A stretch of 64,000 nt of DNA from Heliocidaris erythrogramma (GCA_025617745.1 CM046863.1:3224001-3288000), one strand, 5' to 3'; counted from the stretch's first letter, positions 1-11,490 are shown. Notes: generated by a model not told the origin, from the letters alone. Made by a program: numbers and translations.

Positions 1-1398
1 TGATATCATTGTAAAGCTTGTTTATTCACCTTCACAATGATACCACATTTGTATTGATTATGTAATCACAGAATGTGCAGTGCACCTAAATATAGGGCAA
101 AGTCAAAAATGAAAAGTTGCAGAATGCATTGTTATTCTTCACACCGAGTTCTTAACTGGAATGAAAGGTTTTGTTTCTTTGTTTTTGTTCCTTTTGGTTT
201 GTTTCATTTTGTATAAGGTGTGCATGTTTCTGCTGTAATCCCTTGTTTGGTGGACAAATATTGTTTTCAGTGATTTTGAAGTGGAATTATTCTTTTGTGT
301 TAAGATGGAATGTGTTTTAATCAGCAACTGATTGTGATAACATTAATATTGTGTTTTGGTTTCATGCAGAATATTGCAAGTTTCCACCTCTGCAGTATAC
401 AACTGCGGCGGGGAAAAAAGTTTCCCCTCAGCAAATTATCTCTTTTTCAGCCATGTAACCCTATCACAGAAACATAAGCAACACAAACTCTTCTCTTCTC
501 TTGGATTGCTTTTCACTTCAACAAACACATTCCCCTTTCTTGATGTAAACTCATGTTCTTTAACTCTCTCTCCCCTCTCTAACGAAACAAAAACAAACAC
601 AAATACACAAATTTGCAAATGACAAAATGTTTGGCACTTTTTATTGAGTAACATGCACATCAAATGTGGAATAGCAAAGGATCAGAAGTTCAGTAGCGGG
701 TAGAAGATCCGAAAACAGCTACGACAGCCTGGCATCTCCTCCTCATGCTTGTCACCAGCCTGGTGATGCGTTGCAGTGGGATGAGGTTCCACTCTTCGAT
801 AAGGATCTGTCGCAACTCAGCCAGTGTAGTGTGATCTGTCACTCTGGCGCGTACAGCACGGCCAAGCTGGTCCCACAGGTGCTCGATTGGGTTCACGTCA
901 GGGCTGTTCGCAGGCCAATCCATCCTTGTCACTGCCTCCTCCTGCAGGTATTGGGTGATGATCCTTGCTCTGTGTGGGCGGGCGTTGTCATCTTGGAAGA
1001 TGGCGTTTGGTCCAAGATTGCGCATGTATGGGATGACCTCTGGCCGAAGAATGTTGTCTCGGTATCTCTCTGCTGTCAGGTTTCCATCAACGATGGTAAA
1101 CTGTCTTTCCCTCAGCAGATATGCCACCCCACACCATAACACTGCCTCCTCCAAACGCTGTTACCCGGTCGATGCAATAGACAATAGCCAAGATAGCCAT
1201 TCAATTTGCAACTTTTCACTTTTGACTTTGCCCTCTATTCAGGGGTGCTGTGCATTCAAGGATGACATAGCCATTACAAATGGCGCATGGATGTGAAGGG
1301 GGATAAAAGAACTTTCCAATGATCTAAAAATCAAGAATAATTAAAAAGCCGTCAAAAAGATATCAAGGCTCAAAGTTGAATTGCTTTTTTGAGGGGTT
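1..1398 (-). mobile_element. Tc1-like DNA transposon, copy 1 (left end outside window)
   Basis: The right end reads TTTTTTGAGGGGTT followed by a TA (1399-1400). The matching left end, AACCCCTCAAAAAA after a TA, is visible only in copy 2 at 50998. Long imperfect terminal inverted repeats of about 240 bp can be followed inward: GGGCAAAGTCAAAAATGAAA near 97 pairs with its reverse complement near 1220. The interior carries only the C-terminal half of a Tc1-type transposase, so the element is non-autonomous. TA target duplication and DD34E chemistry are typical of Tc1/mariner. Confidence 0.85.
690..1154 (-). pseudogene. Tc1-like transposase, C-terminal half
   Basis: The reading frame gives about 154 residues ending at a stop. 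It contains QDDNARPHRA (second catalytic Asp) and NSPDVNPIEHLWD (catalytic Glu), with 34 residues between Asp and Glu, the DD34E signature of Tc1 transposases. A full Tc1 transposase is about 340 residues. The paired-like HTH DNA-binding region and the first catalytic Asp are missing, because the right inverted repeat begins just upstream (about 1190). The conserved residues of the remaining half are intact, but the protein cannot be functional alone. An identical copy lies at 51766-52230. Confidence 0.88.
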
Positions 1399-1400
1399 TA

Positions 1401-2588
1401 TATCACCGCGTATTGTTCATCTCCTGCCTCACTGAGCTGATGATCCGTTGACTTCGTCGTATCCAACCGGCTTCGCCGATGTTGCTAGATGCATGTCTTT
1501 CTGCACCTCCTCAAGACGGGTTGGACGGGAATCCTACCCAAGGCCATGTGCCATCTATAATCAAATGAGTCCAAAAGCATTTTCTACTATGTGGTTCCTT
1601 TCACAATTTTTATCGTGCAATAATTCATGGTAAACATAATTATTACAGTTTTTGCGTTGCAATAATTTCTTAGTCACACAAGTCTCTTTGAAAGTTAAAT
1701 CAAGGAACTGGAAGTGGTTCACTTTCTGAAATTATTTCACTTTCCGAAATGGTTACTTTTCACAACATATTTCATGAAATATCATTAACAATTTTCCAAA
1801 ACATATCTTAATTACGCACTTTAACTCAAATATTGATACTGGTTAGAGTGTATAAACTTATTCAAAGTACCAATTTTGTCTCTTTATTACTTTTGATGAT
1901 TTAAAAGGGACAAAGCTAACTCACCAGTGGTGCTTTAAAAAGTACAAAAAAATAACTCACCGGTGGTGCTTGATTTAATGAACCAACATTTTTTGCTCAT
2001 GCGAAATGGCGGTCAACACCCCTTCAGAAAATAACCCGCAGTCAAGTCTACAATACTTCTGACAAACGGCAATTACTTTACTGCCAGTGTTCAATTCAAA
2101 GTACATTCAAAACTGCTGGAGAAGCCCTGCAAAGGCAGGTCTTCCTTCTCTACCTGGTTGGGTGTGTCTGCCCCAATACTCTCTACCACTTGCCTGCTTC
2201 AACCAGAGAGCATAGGCAAGCTTAATTTGCATCTTTTTACACCTGCAATTCTAAATCTGAGTATATACAAAAGAACCCTCCTGACCGAAAGGAATAAACA
2301 ATACACTCACATAAAGCCTATCCTGGGCTGAATAAAATGAGGAATGCACAAAATGCACCTTATCACAAACAATAGCCCTTCCACTTGCACTACATACTCC
2401 ACCAATGGCACAAAAACTCTTCATTCCACTCTTAATCTATCCATCTATATATATATGTATAGATAAAACAAGAGAAAAGAGGAGGAAAGAGGAGAGAAAA
2501 GAGGATAGTAAATACAATCCCATTTCACATGTGACACTCAGTTTCACCTTATTTTTAAATCAGGAAAAGAACATTTCGTAATATATTT
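1401..2588. other. Unassigned AT-rich stretch
   Basis: No gene recognised. It contains a short TA-repeat (about 2448-2458) and a purine-rich GAGGAAAGA tract (about 2468-2508). That tract is 10 bases longer in copy 2, so it is a young variable microsatellite. Confidence 0.5.
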
Positions 2589-2656
2589 CTCTGCCGAGAT
2601 TCGAACTTGCGGTCCTTTCATCGATAGCGCACCAGATTATCCGACTGCGCCACACA
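2589..2656 (-). pseudogene. tRNA-like pseudogene or SINE head
   Basis: On the minus strand TGGCGCAGTCGGATAATCTG resembles a tRNA D-arm/A box. AAGTTCGAATCT about 30 bases later resembles the T-arm/B box. The acceptor stem pairs poorly and the anticodon arm is not clean, so I call it a tRNA-derived remnant and not a working tRNA. Copy 2 counterpart: 53675-53742. Confidence 0.6.
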
Positions 2657-2787
2657 GAACAGCTGCTCAATGGCCTTGCTCGTTTTATCATATCCCTACA
2701 TGAATATTCATGCCGACTAGTCTTGAGAGAATAAACCGTATTACTGGTCATGCGCATGCGTACTGTCATCTCTAAGACCCAAGTCAT

Positions 2788-2832
2788 GAATATTCATATT
2801 GGATAGCCCCAAAGGTACAGGAAAAACGATTT
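2788..2832 (-). repeat. Dispersed motif shared with 50310-50352
   Basis: The block containing GGATAGCCCCAAAGGTACAG, adjoining ATGAATATTCAT, occurs inverted at 50310-50352 (and again in copy 2 near 53880). It is probably the end of an unidentified repeat family. Confidence 0.5.
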
Positions 2833-3034
2833 AACGTCCGGCGAATCGACATGTACGGTACCGGGATATTGTGCAGTGCCAGTAGTTTACGTACGTACCG
2901 GAGATTTCAACAGCTAACGTTAGACTAGTGATAAAATCCAACATTACTTGTTATTTCTTAGATCAGACCTTTCATGGTACAGATACCAATAACATATCTA
3001 GATATATTATTGGTAATATTGAACTGAATTGTAA

Positions 3035-3060
3035 CAGTTAGATCTAAAGAGATCTAACTG
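3035..3060. repeat. Perfect 11-bp-stem hairpin
   Basis: CAGTTAGATCT and AGATCTAACTG are separated by AAAG. No function is evident. Confidence 0.6.
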
Positions 3061-4033
3061 TAGTATTATATAAGTTAGATAGAGGGTCTACATTTAACTT
3101 AACGTAGAGATCCGGATTGATGTACATGTAGTCTATTTAATTCAGATGTAATAATACTTAAATCTCATCCCGGCCGAAAACATCCACATTTACTCAATTA
3201 CAATGTAATTAAATTAGACAAACAGATTAGACCTAAGTTAAATTTAACACTAAGTAACAGTTACATGTGCATGTATGTAGATGTCTACATGAGCTTGGGT
3301 AAGCAAGACATAATTTAATAATTCTTCATTATTATTGATTATATTCCTGATCTCCAAGCAGTCTTTCCTTTAGTGAATAGTTCAATCAATTGATGCTGAC
3401 GTTATACAGCAAATACACCCTATGTTACAAAGGCCAACCACTTGGATTCCGGGGGGGGGGGGGGGGGGGTAATATGACCTGTTCAGCCGAAGTGGCAAAG
3501 ATCTACATGATCTCCACAATGCAACTCATGTTGTTGCTCCATTTTTGAGCTTAATAACGTATTTTTGTTTTACCTTTTAAAAAAATATTCATCAGAAAAT
3601 CCTACTTCAACCCTTGATTATTTGTACATCGCAAAAGTAAACTTGAGTTTTCTAGATGCCTTTATTAACAGCTTAAATGCAAATTTAATATAAATATTAA
3701 TTTGGGCTGCCATTATGTACATTTCAGATTGTGACTCAATGAATTTGTAAAAAGGGTATTTTTATTTAATTTCTTTAGCAGATGGTAAAACGGTTTTCAG
3801 CTTCATGAAATTTCTGTAGATCCCTAACTCTGTCATGAACTTGATTTGATGAAAATGATCCCCATGTCCAATCCATATTAAATACCCTAATCTTCACACG
3901 GTCCTCGTATAATAATTTTAAAACATATTCAACAGTTAGTAATTGCAATCAGTTTTTCCTTTCAGTGAAGAGCTTAAATTAATTGATAAGTAAATTTATC
4001 CTTTCTATGAATTCATTTTTATTTTCGTTTCAG
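3061..4033. other. Unassigned AT-rich stretch
   Basis: No gene recognised. A run of 19 G lies near 3451-3469 and differs in length in copy 2. Confidence 0.5.
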
Positions 4034-4208
4034 TTAAAGAAGTGTCAAAAATGATGTTGAGCCTCCGGACTGGTTATGGGCGGCTCAACCGCATTGGTTC
4101 CAGTGGCAGTGCTCCAATTAAAAGGACGTCAAGGCAGGAGTGGTTGGCAGAAGCTTAGCCTTTCTGGCTCCGCACATAAAGGCCAGCCCATCCATTTCCA
4201 ATTTACAG
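4034..4208 (+). other. Exon-like block, possible degraded LINE RNase H
   Basis: A 175-base GC-richer block is preceded by TTTCGTTTCAG and followed by CAG then GTAAGC, so both sides look like splice sites. One frame reads KEVSKMMLSLRTGYGRLNRI and stays open to a TAG at 4156. The RTGYGRLN part resembles the start of the helix seen in RNase H domains of I-clade LINEs. It may be a decayed LINE piece that gained splice-like flanks by chance, or the end of an unseen gene. Copy 2 preserves it at 55122-55296. Confidence 0.25.
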
Positions 4209-5976
4209 GTAAGCAAACATAATTAAACAAAATTAAATTAATCATTGGTAGGATGGTCACAAATCTGTGATCCTCTGACAAGCAAATTACAAGAAAATAT
4301 ATCACCTCATTTATGTGCCTTTTGGGGTCTTCAATACCGGAGGGGGGGGGGGGGGTTGTTTTCAGCAAAGGAAACATTTTTGTCTGTTTTTAAACTTAAG
4401 GTGTTCAACATTTGGAGACTCTTGCAATATTCGCTTTCAGTTGAATGCAGTTAAATGCAATAATTAACTTTACTTTCATTTGATACATGAAGGAAAGAAA
4501 TTTACTTTTACAACTGAATCTCGGCTTCACATAGGTATTGGGGTAAAAGAGGGCACCAAAAAATGCTGATGACTTTCAAAAAAAGATAATGAATTTGCTT
4601 GTCAGAGAACTGTGGAATTAGAAAAACAACCCAAAATGCTGATGTCCCTTTTTCAGCAAGTTGGAAAATTCAGCAGGTCAGATTATGGCCCCTTCCCTGA
4701 CAAAATCCTGGATCCTGCACACAGAGGGAATGCCCCCCCCCCCCCCCCCCCCCCTCCTCATTCTGATCACGGATTGCTATTATCATCAAAACTCATGTTT
4801 GTATTGATTTAGATGAAACAAGTGCACGAGCAAATACAAAATCGAATTGGTCAGGAAGTACTGGCAGGGATCAAGTAGTCAACACTCTACACACAGAGTC
4901 TAGGCTGGCACACCTGAATGACACATACATGTACTTCACCAGCAATCGTCCTGCAGTCTCACATCCAAATTCATTACTTCAATCATGGAACAAACACTAC
5001 ACCTAATCCTTTATATTTGATGACATAGAGCCTGGAAAAATCTTCACTGTAGAATATATGACTGTTTACCATAGTAACAGACACACACCAGCTAATGTTA
5101 TCAGTTTCCATTAAAAAATTTAAAAAAATAAAAGCTTTTCTTTACATTTGATTAAATATTTGAATCATGATTTCATTGATTGATGACGTATTGCTGTACA
5201 GATTCAATAAATCAGCCTGAATACAGAAGTACCAGTACATCCATAGTAATTGGACTTTATTTAAGCACAATATAATCTACCAAAGAGAAATAATTAAGTC
5301 ATGTGACAACAAATTTGCATTAAAAATAAAATAGATACAATATCAATTGATAAGGAGGAACGTCCTAACCTCAATGAATGTTAAAAAGTTATGAGATAAA
5401 TATGGTTTCATTCGGTCAGTGTGCATTAGCGAGAAAGACTTCATAGATCAACATAAATATATGAACCTCATAACTATATCTCAAGCTATAAATATATTTG
5501 TCATAATCATACATACCAGTATGTACATGTATACACATATATAAAAATAAATGACAAACAATAAAGAAAGAAAGAAATATTTACATGTATGTAAAGATGC
5601 TGCACTGCTAACCTCACATAAGTGTCAGTTGATAAAAAAAATCTGATATTAACAAGAGGTGATATATAAGTTTTATTAATAAAATAAAGTGACATATTCA
5701 TCACAATAGGAACAATAAAACCATTCATAAAATTTGGAATTAAATGTAATCTGCGTTAACACTTATTTTTAAAAAGTAAATCTTAATTTCTACAAACTGA
5801 AATGTTATTCTATTTTAAAATAACATCATGATGTTCTAATCTTGTCAATACTTTTCAATATATTTGACTGATAGTGTTTGTATTTCTAATAATCTAAGGT
5901 ATCAAATTATAGTCTTTTGAAAATGGATTTATTAATTTCTTTTAATCGAGTATTAATGGACATTATCAGTTATATC
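4209..5976. other. Unassigned AT-rich stretch
   Basis: No gene recognised. It contains a G run at about 4340-4354 and a C run at about 4734-4754. The remainder is AT-rich with short, non-conserved open frames. Confidence 0.5.
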
Positions 5977-6599
5977 TTAAAGGGCAATCCAACCTTGGTA
6001 ATAAGATGATTTGTGTGGATGCAGAAAAATAAGAAAAACGGGAAGGTGAAAGTTTGAAACAAATCAGACAAGGACTAAGAATGCTATGGATGTTTGAAAG
6101 ATGAGATCACTACATCTATGCGAATCTCAAATGGGCAATTTGGTGAGTCGATTGTGAAATTTTTGTGGACAACTCACCCGTTTGTCGTACACAAAAATAT
6201 TAATTTGCGTTTTTATTTTTTAAGACGCGTTTACGTTCGGGGGAGTATTCAAAATGTATTGGAGATAGCATATTGTTATAGGTCCTCATGAAAGAAAACG
6301 ATCCAACTGAGTAATACATTTTAGTCATGTTTTGTGTTGGAGCGAATGGGGGAGTTGTCCACAGCTACATCACAGTGACATTACCTATTCGGCCAATTTG
6401 AAATTCCCATAATGTATAATGATTAAAACTTTCAAAAATTCATAACTCTCTTATTGCTTGTCAGATTTCGTTTAAAGATCACATTACAAGAAAATCACAA
6501 ATATGGCAATTAATGTATCACTAGAAACTGGGAAGCTTACAGATGGCAATCGTATAAGTTTTATGTCAACTGCGTATCTGATGATTATAAAAAACGGGG

Positions 6600-7265
6600 T
6601 CTGCTCGCTAGTCATAAGGACCGCTATTCATAAAAAAAAATTATTCATAAGGACCGCTATTCATAATAAGACATAAGGGTTGCTATTCATAAGGGTAATT
6701 ATTCATAAGGATCGCCATTCATAATAAGACATAGGGATCGCTATTCATAATACGGAAAGAGGGTCGCTATTCATAATATCAAAGCAGGGTCGTTAATCAT
6801 AAGGGTCCCTATTCATAATACGAAAACAGGGTCGCTATTCATAAAGGTCGATATTCATAAAGGTCGCTATTCATAAAGGTCAATATTCATAAGGGTCGCT
6901 ATTCATAATCAAAGAAGAGGGTCGCTATTCAAAATCGAAGAAGAGGGTCGCTATTCATAATCGGAGAAGAGGGTCGCTATTCATAATCACAGAAGAGGGT
7001 CGCTATTCATAATCACAGAAGAGGGTCGCTATTCATAATCACAGAAGAGGGTCTCTATTCATAATCAGTGAAGAGGGTCGCTATTCATAATCAGAGAAGA
7101 GGGTCGCTATTCATAATCAGAGAAGAGGGTCGCTATTCATAATCAGAGAAGAGGGTCGCTATTCATAATCGGAGAAGAGGGTCGCTATTCATAATCACAG
7201 AAGAGGGTCGCTATTCATAATCACATAAGAGGGTCGCTATTCATAATCAAAGAAGAGAGTCGTCA
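6600..7265 (+). repeat. Left minisatellite arm, 26-bp units
   Basis: The inner part is a regular tandem of GGGTCGCTATTCATAATC plus NNAGAAGA. The outer part, towards the terminus, is degenerate with shorter GGTCGCTATTCATAA units. Two bases after AATC vary between units (AC, GG, AA, AG, GA) while the rest is nearly constant. There is no spacer, so it is not a CRISPR array. Confidence 0.95.
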
Positions 7266-7477
7266 TTTAAATCAAGTAAGAAAGGGATATGGATGAAGGA
7301 CAACCCAATTAAGGCCCAACGGTACTGTATTTAAGAAAGCTCTATAGAATGCATTTCTGGTTTTTTGTCAAATACATCTATATCCCTATTTTCTAAAATA
7401 GTGAAGTATATTTATCAATGCTCCACACCCTATTGCTTTATCTTTCTTCATTTGTTTTCCCTAACTGTTCTTATGTT
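7266..7477. other. Core of nested element, unassigned
   Basis: AT-rich DNA between the left minisatellite arm and the tRNA-bearing direct repeats. Nothing recognisable. Confidence 0.4.
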
Positions 7478-7547
7478 ATTAAATATCATAATTGATAGGA
7501 CTGAAGTAAATTGAATATATCATAAAGAAATGTGAGAAAATTACAAT

Positions 7548-7617
7548 GCCCCGAACCCAGGACCCTGGATTACATGACCAGTGCTCTACCAACTGAGCTA
7601 TCCGGGCTCCCGGCGAA
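7548..7617 (-). pseudogene. tRNA-Thr(TGT)-like pseudogene lacking part of the T arm
   Basis: On the minus strand GCCCGGATAGCTCAGTTGGT (acceptor and D arm) is followed by an anticodon arm with loop CATGTAA. That loop places TGT at the anticodon position, which would read threonine codons. About 11 bases of the T arm are missing compared with the second unit (GGTTCGGGGC where GGTTCGAATCCCGGTC would be expected). It is not functional. Confidence 0.75.
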
Positions 7618-7859
7618 GCAAAGTAACAATCTCATATATAGCCCCTCTCTTTCCATCGAGCGTAGGGGGTACATCCATACCAGTTCCATGCATACGCTAT
7701 ATAATGGCCTACCAATGAGACAGGTCTTCCCTCTAAAGTCGGGCAAATCCATGCCAACGAATTTCTATAGAGGAAAATTTGAATTTGTAATTAAATATCA
7801 TAATTGATAGGACTGAAGTAAATTGAATATATCATAAAGAAATGTGAGAAAATTACAAT

Positions 7860-7914
7860 GCCCCGACCGGGATTCGAACCCGGGACCCTGGATTACATGA
7901 CCAGTGCTCTACCA
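7860..7914 (-). pseudogene. tRNA-Thr(TGT)-like pseudogene lacking its 5' part
   Basis: It shares the same anticodon arm and has an intact T arm (CGGGTTCGAATCCCG) and 3' acceptor strand. The 5' acceptor strand and the first part of the D arm are deleted (sequence begins at TGGTAGAGCACTGG). It is complementary in damage to the 7548-7617 unit. Confidence 0.75.
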
Positions 7915-8000
7915 TCGAAGCAAAGTAACAATCTCACATATAGCTCCTCTCTTTCCATCGGGCGTAGGGGGTACATCCATACCAATTCCATGCGTTTTCA

Positions 8001-8711
8001 GTATGTTTTCTGTATTTTTCTCTTATTTCTTCCTTTTGCATTTTGTATTTATATTTCTCTTCCAGTTTTCTAGGAGGGTGCGGTTTTTCGAAAAAGAAAC
8101 CTGCCATAAACTGTGAAGTCATTTAAACCTAACTGAGATCTAGGATGCATCCATAGGCGTCAGAATTTGGGGGTGGGGCGATCACCCCCAACAAAAAGGT
8201 GGGGGCAAAACGCATTTTCGACCCCCCCCCCCCTTTTTAGGAAGGCCACCGAAAGGTGATATTTCTTTCAAATCTATGCAGAACATTTGAAAATGCGATT
8301 TTATGTGCTTTAACATAATTATAATGGGGCAAAATATTGAAAAAAGAAACAAAAACAGGGGCGTAACCAGTACTAAGTATGCGGCACGTGCCCCGCAAAT
8401 CAGATGAGGAAAATAATGAAAGAGGAGAAAATAGACAAAGATGGGGCAGAGGAAAAGGAAGAGAAAATAAGGCAATAATTAGACCCTTTTTTTGTTTTGC
8501 TTTCTTTTTGTTTTGTTCAAACGGACCCTGCTCGCCAGCCTCCCCCCCCCCCCCCCCCCCCCCATAACAAGGGCCTGTGCATCTTGGATTTTCTATGTTT
8601 GTTTTGAACTTTATTCAATTCTATCAAATTTATTCACATTTCTTCATACTGTAAAGCATATTGGTTGTTGTATTTAAACAAACCATAGGACCATCTGCTT
8701 TAAGTCCATAA
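8001..8711. other. Homopolymer-rich core sequence, probable hAT-type MITE debris
   Basis: The boundary-like phrases CATAGGCGTCAGAA (about 8152) and CAGGGGCGTAACCAG (about 8356) resemble hAT-type MITE ends. C runs occur at 8222-8233 and 8542-8563. No coding potential is supported. Confidence 0.4.
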
Positions 8712-8920
8712 ACTTTTATCTTGTATATAAATGACTTTTATAGATCATCAAATTTATTGACTTTTATTATGTATGCAGATGACACTAATCTATTTTTTCG
8801 CATAAAAGCCTAGAAACTATATGTAATGTGATTAATTCTGAAGTGGATTCAGTTCCAAAATGGATTAAGGCTAACAAGTTATCACTGAATCTAGAAAAAA
8901 AATTACATGTTATTTGGTAA
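8712..8920 (+). pseudogene. LINE reverse transcriptase palm fragment
   Basis: Frame 1 reads TFILYINDF then MYADDTNLFF, i.e. RT motif C with the catalytic YADD box intact, and stops at a TAG. After a frame change the sequence continues HKSLETICNVINSEV and WIKANKLSLNLEK, which is the usual continuation in CR1/L2/Jockey-like non-LTR retrotransposons. Only about 70 codons survive, with one frameshift and stops. It lies in the core of the nested 4.9-kb element. Copy 2: 59797-60005. Confidence 0.8.
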
Positions 8921-9194
8921 TACATTTTTTACGTGGCAGCCCAAGGGAGGGGGGGGGGGGGGGGTCTCTGTTTTCATTCTCATTTTCATAAAATTAATCT
9001 AATGTAGTATTCACTATTGTTACCTTTTTTATTACGTAATGCACTTTATTTTGCTTGTAATGATCAAAAACGTTTCTGCACTAAGATGTGTTGTCAGTTA
9101 TATTGTATATTATTGATTGCATAATACATATTGTAATATAAATGTACTTTGAAAAATGAAAATGTAATGAAATAAAATCTCAAATCTGAAAAAA
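8921..9194. other. LINE-like tail and unassigned core
   Basis: G run at 8947-8964, then AT-rich sequence ending in GAAATAAAATCTCAAATCTG, which looks like a retroposon 3' tail. It may belong to the RT fragment just upstream. Confidence 0.35.
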
Positions 9195-9321
9195 TCTGAA
9201 ATCCTCTCCGAGGGACTTGGGGTTAATGCCTTACCAAAGGACACGAGTGCATCCTGGTTTCAAACCCGCATCCTTCAGTTACGAGGCCACTGTTCGACCA
9301 CTGAGCTATCTCGCCTTTCTC
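9195..9321 (-). repeat. tRNA-derived SINE, partial
   Basis: On the minus strand GAGATAGCTCAGTGGTCGAA (A box), an anticodon-like loop and GCGGGTTTGAAACC (B box) form a tRNA head. The SINE body follows with GTGTCCTTTGGTAAGGCATT. The tRNA-like head plus body arrangement supports a retroposed SINE; the B box has mutated. Copy 2: 60279-60405. Confidence 0.75.
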
Positions 9322-9535
9322 TGAGGATTATAGACATGATAGTGGCAACACCTACTATACAGCACCCCCCCCCCCCCCGCCACCCGCACACAGGCTATGC
9401 CATTTATGAATTACTTTGACGAAAATTGTCAGTACTATGTGCTTGTACCGGGGCAAGATGGGTCGAATGGCGAAACGTGGTCGGACTGACGGGGGGACAC
9501 AAGCGTAGCCAGGATTTTTCAATATGGGGCGTTTG

Positions 9536-9734
9536 CACTCTAAAAACTCAAATGTTAAATCCACATTTAAAAGGTTGGAGGAGTGACAACATTTTAAAAA
9601 TGGTAAATTAACACTTTTAACATGCTGGATCTAATAGTTTAGAGGTTGGATGCAGCATGTTAAAAGGGTTCATTTACCATTTTGAAAATCTCCAACCTTT
9701 TAAATGTGGATTTAACATTTGAGTTTTTAGAGTG
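9536..9734. mobile_element. Palindromic MITE (CACTCTAAAAACTCAAATG ends)
   Basis: CACTCTAAAAACTCAAATGT at the left is mirrored by CATTTGAGTTTTTAGAGTG at the right. Pairing continues through TTAAATCCACATTTAAAAGG and into the centre, so most of the 199 bases fold back. Copy 2 (60635-60822) is shorter by small indels, mainly in the loop. Confidence 0.85.
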
Positions 9735-10433
9735 TGTGAGCGCGCGAAGCGTGCTAATTTGGTGATGAGCACTCTCTCATTGCGTGCTCCCCAGGGGGGT
9801 GAGTGCAGGGATGGGGAGTTTTCCCCATAGAGTTGTTAGAGGTATGTAACTCTATTGTTTTCCCCCTCCTGCGCGAAGTACGAAATCTCTGACGTTTTAT
9901 AGCAAATCTGAGATAAAGATAATGGCTCGTCGCAATACTGCACTGTATATGTAACAGGGGTGGGGCATGGAGGGGGGGGGGGGGGGGTCCCCTTCCCGCG
10001 CAAAGCTCTGACATTTTGTAGCAAATTTGAGAGAAAGATAAAGAAAGATAAAGGCTCGTAGCAAACAATTCTTTTTAGGCGGAAAGTTATAGGCATAGTT
10101 TGACGCCCAGACTGCTTTACAAATTGTCCCCTTCCCACGCGAAACGCGAAACCTGTGACGTTTTATAGCAAATTTAAAAATAAGATAGCGGCTCGTACAT
10201 GTAGCACCTTCTTTTAGGCGGAAAGTTAGCTCGACACCCGGACTGCTTTAAATTATTGGACGCAATGCTGCACCGTATGTATCAGGGGTGGATGCATGGA
10301 TGGGGAGTTACTTCCCCCTTCCCACGGGAAGCGCGAAAACTTTTATCAAATTTCGTAGCGCCTCTTTAGGCTTTTATCTTTCTCTTCCTCCGCTTCCTCC
10401 GCTTTTTCGCTCTCGCGTTTTTGAAGGGGCTGA
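9735..10433. repeat. Degenerate tandem repeat, units of roughly 170-200 bp
   Basis: Recurring blocks carry a CGCGAAG-type motif, then GACGTTTTATAGCAAATTT, AAGATAAAGGCTCGTAGCA, TTTTAGGCGGAAAGTTA and GCCCAGACTGCTTTA in the same order. They occur near 9880, 10010 and 10150, with partial copies before and after. No protein is indicated. Confidence 0.65.
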
Positions 10434-10633
10434 ATAGGGGGGCATGCCCCCCTTGCCTGCCTGGCTAGGCCAGGGGTGTATTTGTTTCATCGCCCCTCCC
10501 CGTATTGCTTCGACACAGCCGTGGGGTGTCTCCCATCCAATATTATTATTTTTATTATAATCTTTCATATTTGAGTGTTCAACAATGAAAAATCATATTA
10601 CAATATTTTACAAATAATCCTAACCTCTTCTTC
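10434..10633. other. Core of nested element, unassigned
   Basis: Contains the short palindromic stretch CCTGGCTAGGCCAGG near 10459 and AT-rich sequence leading to the right minisatellite arm. Confidence 0.4.
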
Positions 10634-11490
10634 CATTATGAATAGCGACCCTCTTCTCCGATTATGAATAGCGACCCTCTTCTTTGATTATGAATAGCGA
10701 CCATCTTTTGTGATTATGAATAGCGACACTGTTCTTTGATTATGATGAGCGACCCTCATCTTCGATTATGAATAGCGACCCTCTTCTGTGATTATGAATA
10801 GCGACCCTCTACTCCGATTATGAATAGCGACCCTCTTCTCTGATTATGAATAGCGACCCTCTTCTTTGATTATGAATAGCGAACCTCTTCTGTGATTATG
10901 AATAGCGACCCTCTTCGATTATGAATAGCGACCCTCTTCTCCGATTATGAATAGCGACCCTCTTCTCCGATTATGAATAGCGACCCTCTTGTTTGATTAT
11001 GAATAGCGACCCTCTTCTTCGATTATGAATAGCGACCCTCTTCTGTGATTATGAATAGCGACCCTCTTCTCCGATTATGAATAGCGACCCTTATGAATAT
11101 TGACCTTTATGAATAACGACCCTCTTCTCTGATTATGAATAGCGACCCTCTTCTTCGATTATGAGTAGCGACCCTTATGATTAACGACCCCGATTTGGGA
11201 TTATGAATAGCGACCCTGTATCTGTATTATGTATAGCGACCCTTATGACTTATTATGAATAGCGGCCCTTATGAGTAATGACCCTTTTCTTCGATTATGA
11301 ATAGCGACCCTCTTCTCATATTATGAATAGCAATACTTATGAATAATGCTCCTTATGAGTTTATGAATAGTGACCCCCTTTTCGCTTTATGAATAGCGAC
11401 CCTACAGGTATAGGAAATTACACGTTATGACTAGCGGTCCTTATGAGCCACTGATCCTTATGACTAGCGGTCCTTATGACTAGCGAGGTT
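10634..11490 (-). repeat. Right minisatellite arm, inverted 26-bp units
   Basis: Tandem GATTATGAATAGCGACCC units separated by TCTTCTNN. These are the reverse complement of the left arm units, becoming short and degenerate near the terminus. The variable dinucleotide is again present (CC, TT, GT, TC, CT). The order of variants does not mirror the left arm, so the two arms expanded separately. Confidence 0.95.

Larger units (their letters stand above)
7478..8000. repeat. Imperfect tandem duplication of a tRNA-Thr-like region
   Basis: A unit starting AAATATCATAATTGATAGGA occurs at 7478 and again at 7791. Each unit continues through GAGAAAATTACAATGCCCCG into a tRNA-like sequence, then GCGAAGCAAAGTAACAATCT and GTAGGGGGTACATCCATACC. 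The two units carry different deletions in the tRNA part. Confidence 0.9.

Noticed and set aside
771-1296. Plus-strand frames over the Tc1 transposase
   Set aside because: Shadows of the minus-strand transposase, which carries the DD34E motifs.
6600-7265. CRISPR-like repeat array
   Set aside because: Units are contiguous, without unique spacers, and sit inside an animal transposon; the inverted partner array at 10634-11490 explains them.
7532-8073. Short plus-strand frames containing RPGFEPGTLDYMT
   Set aside because: Translation of tRNA-Thr-like sequence read on the opposite strand.
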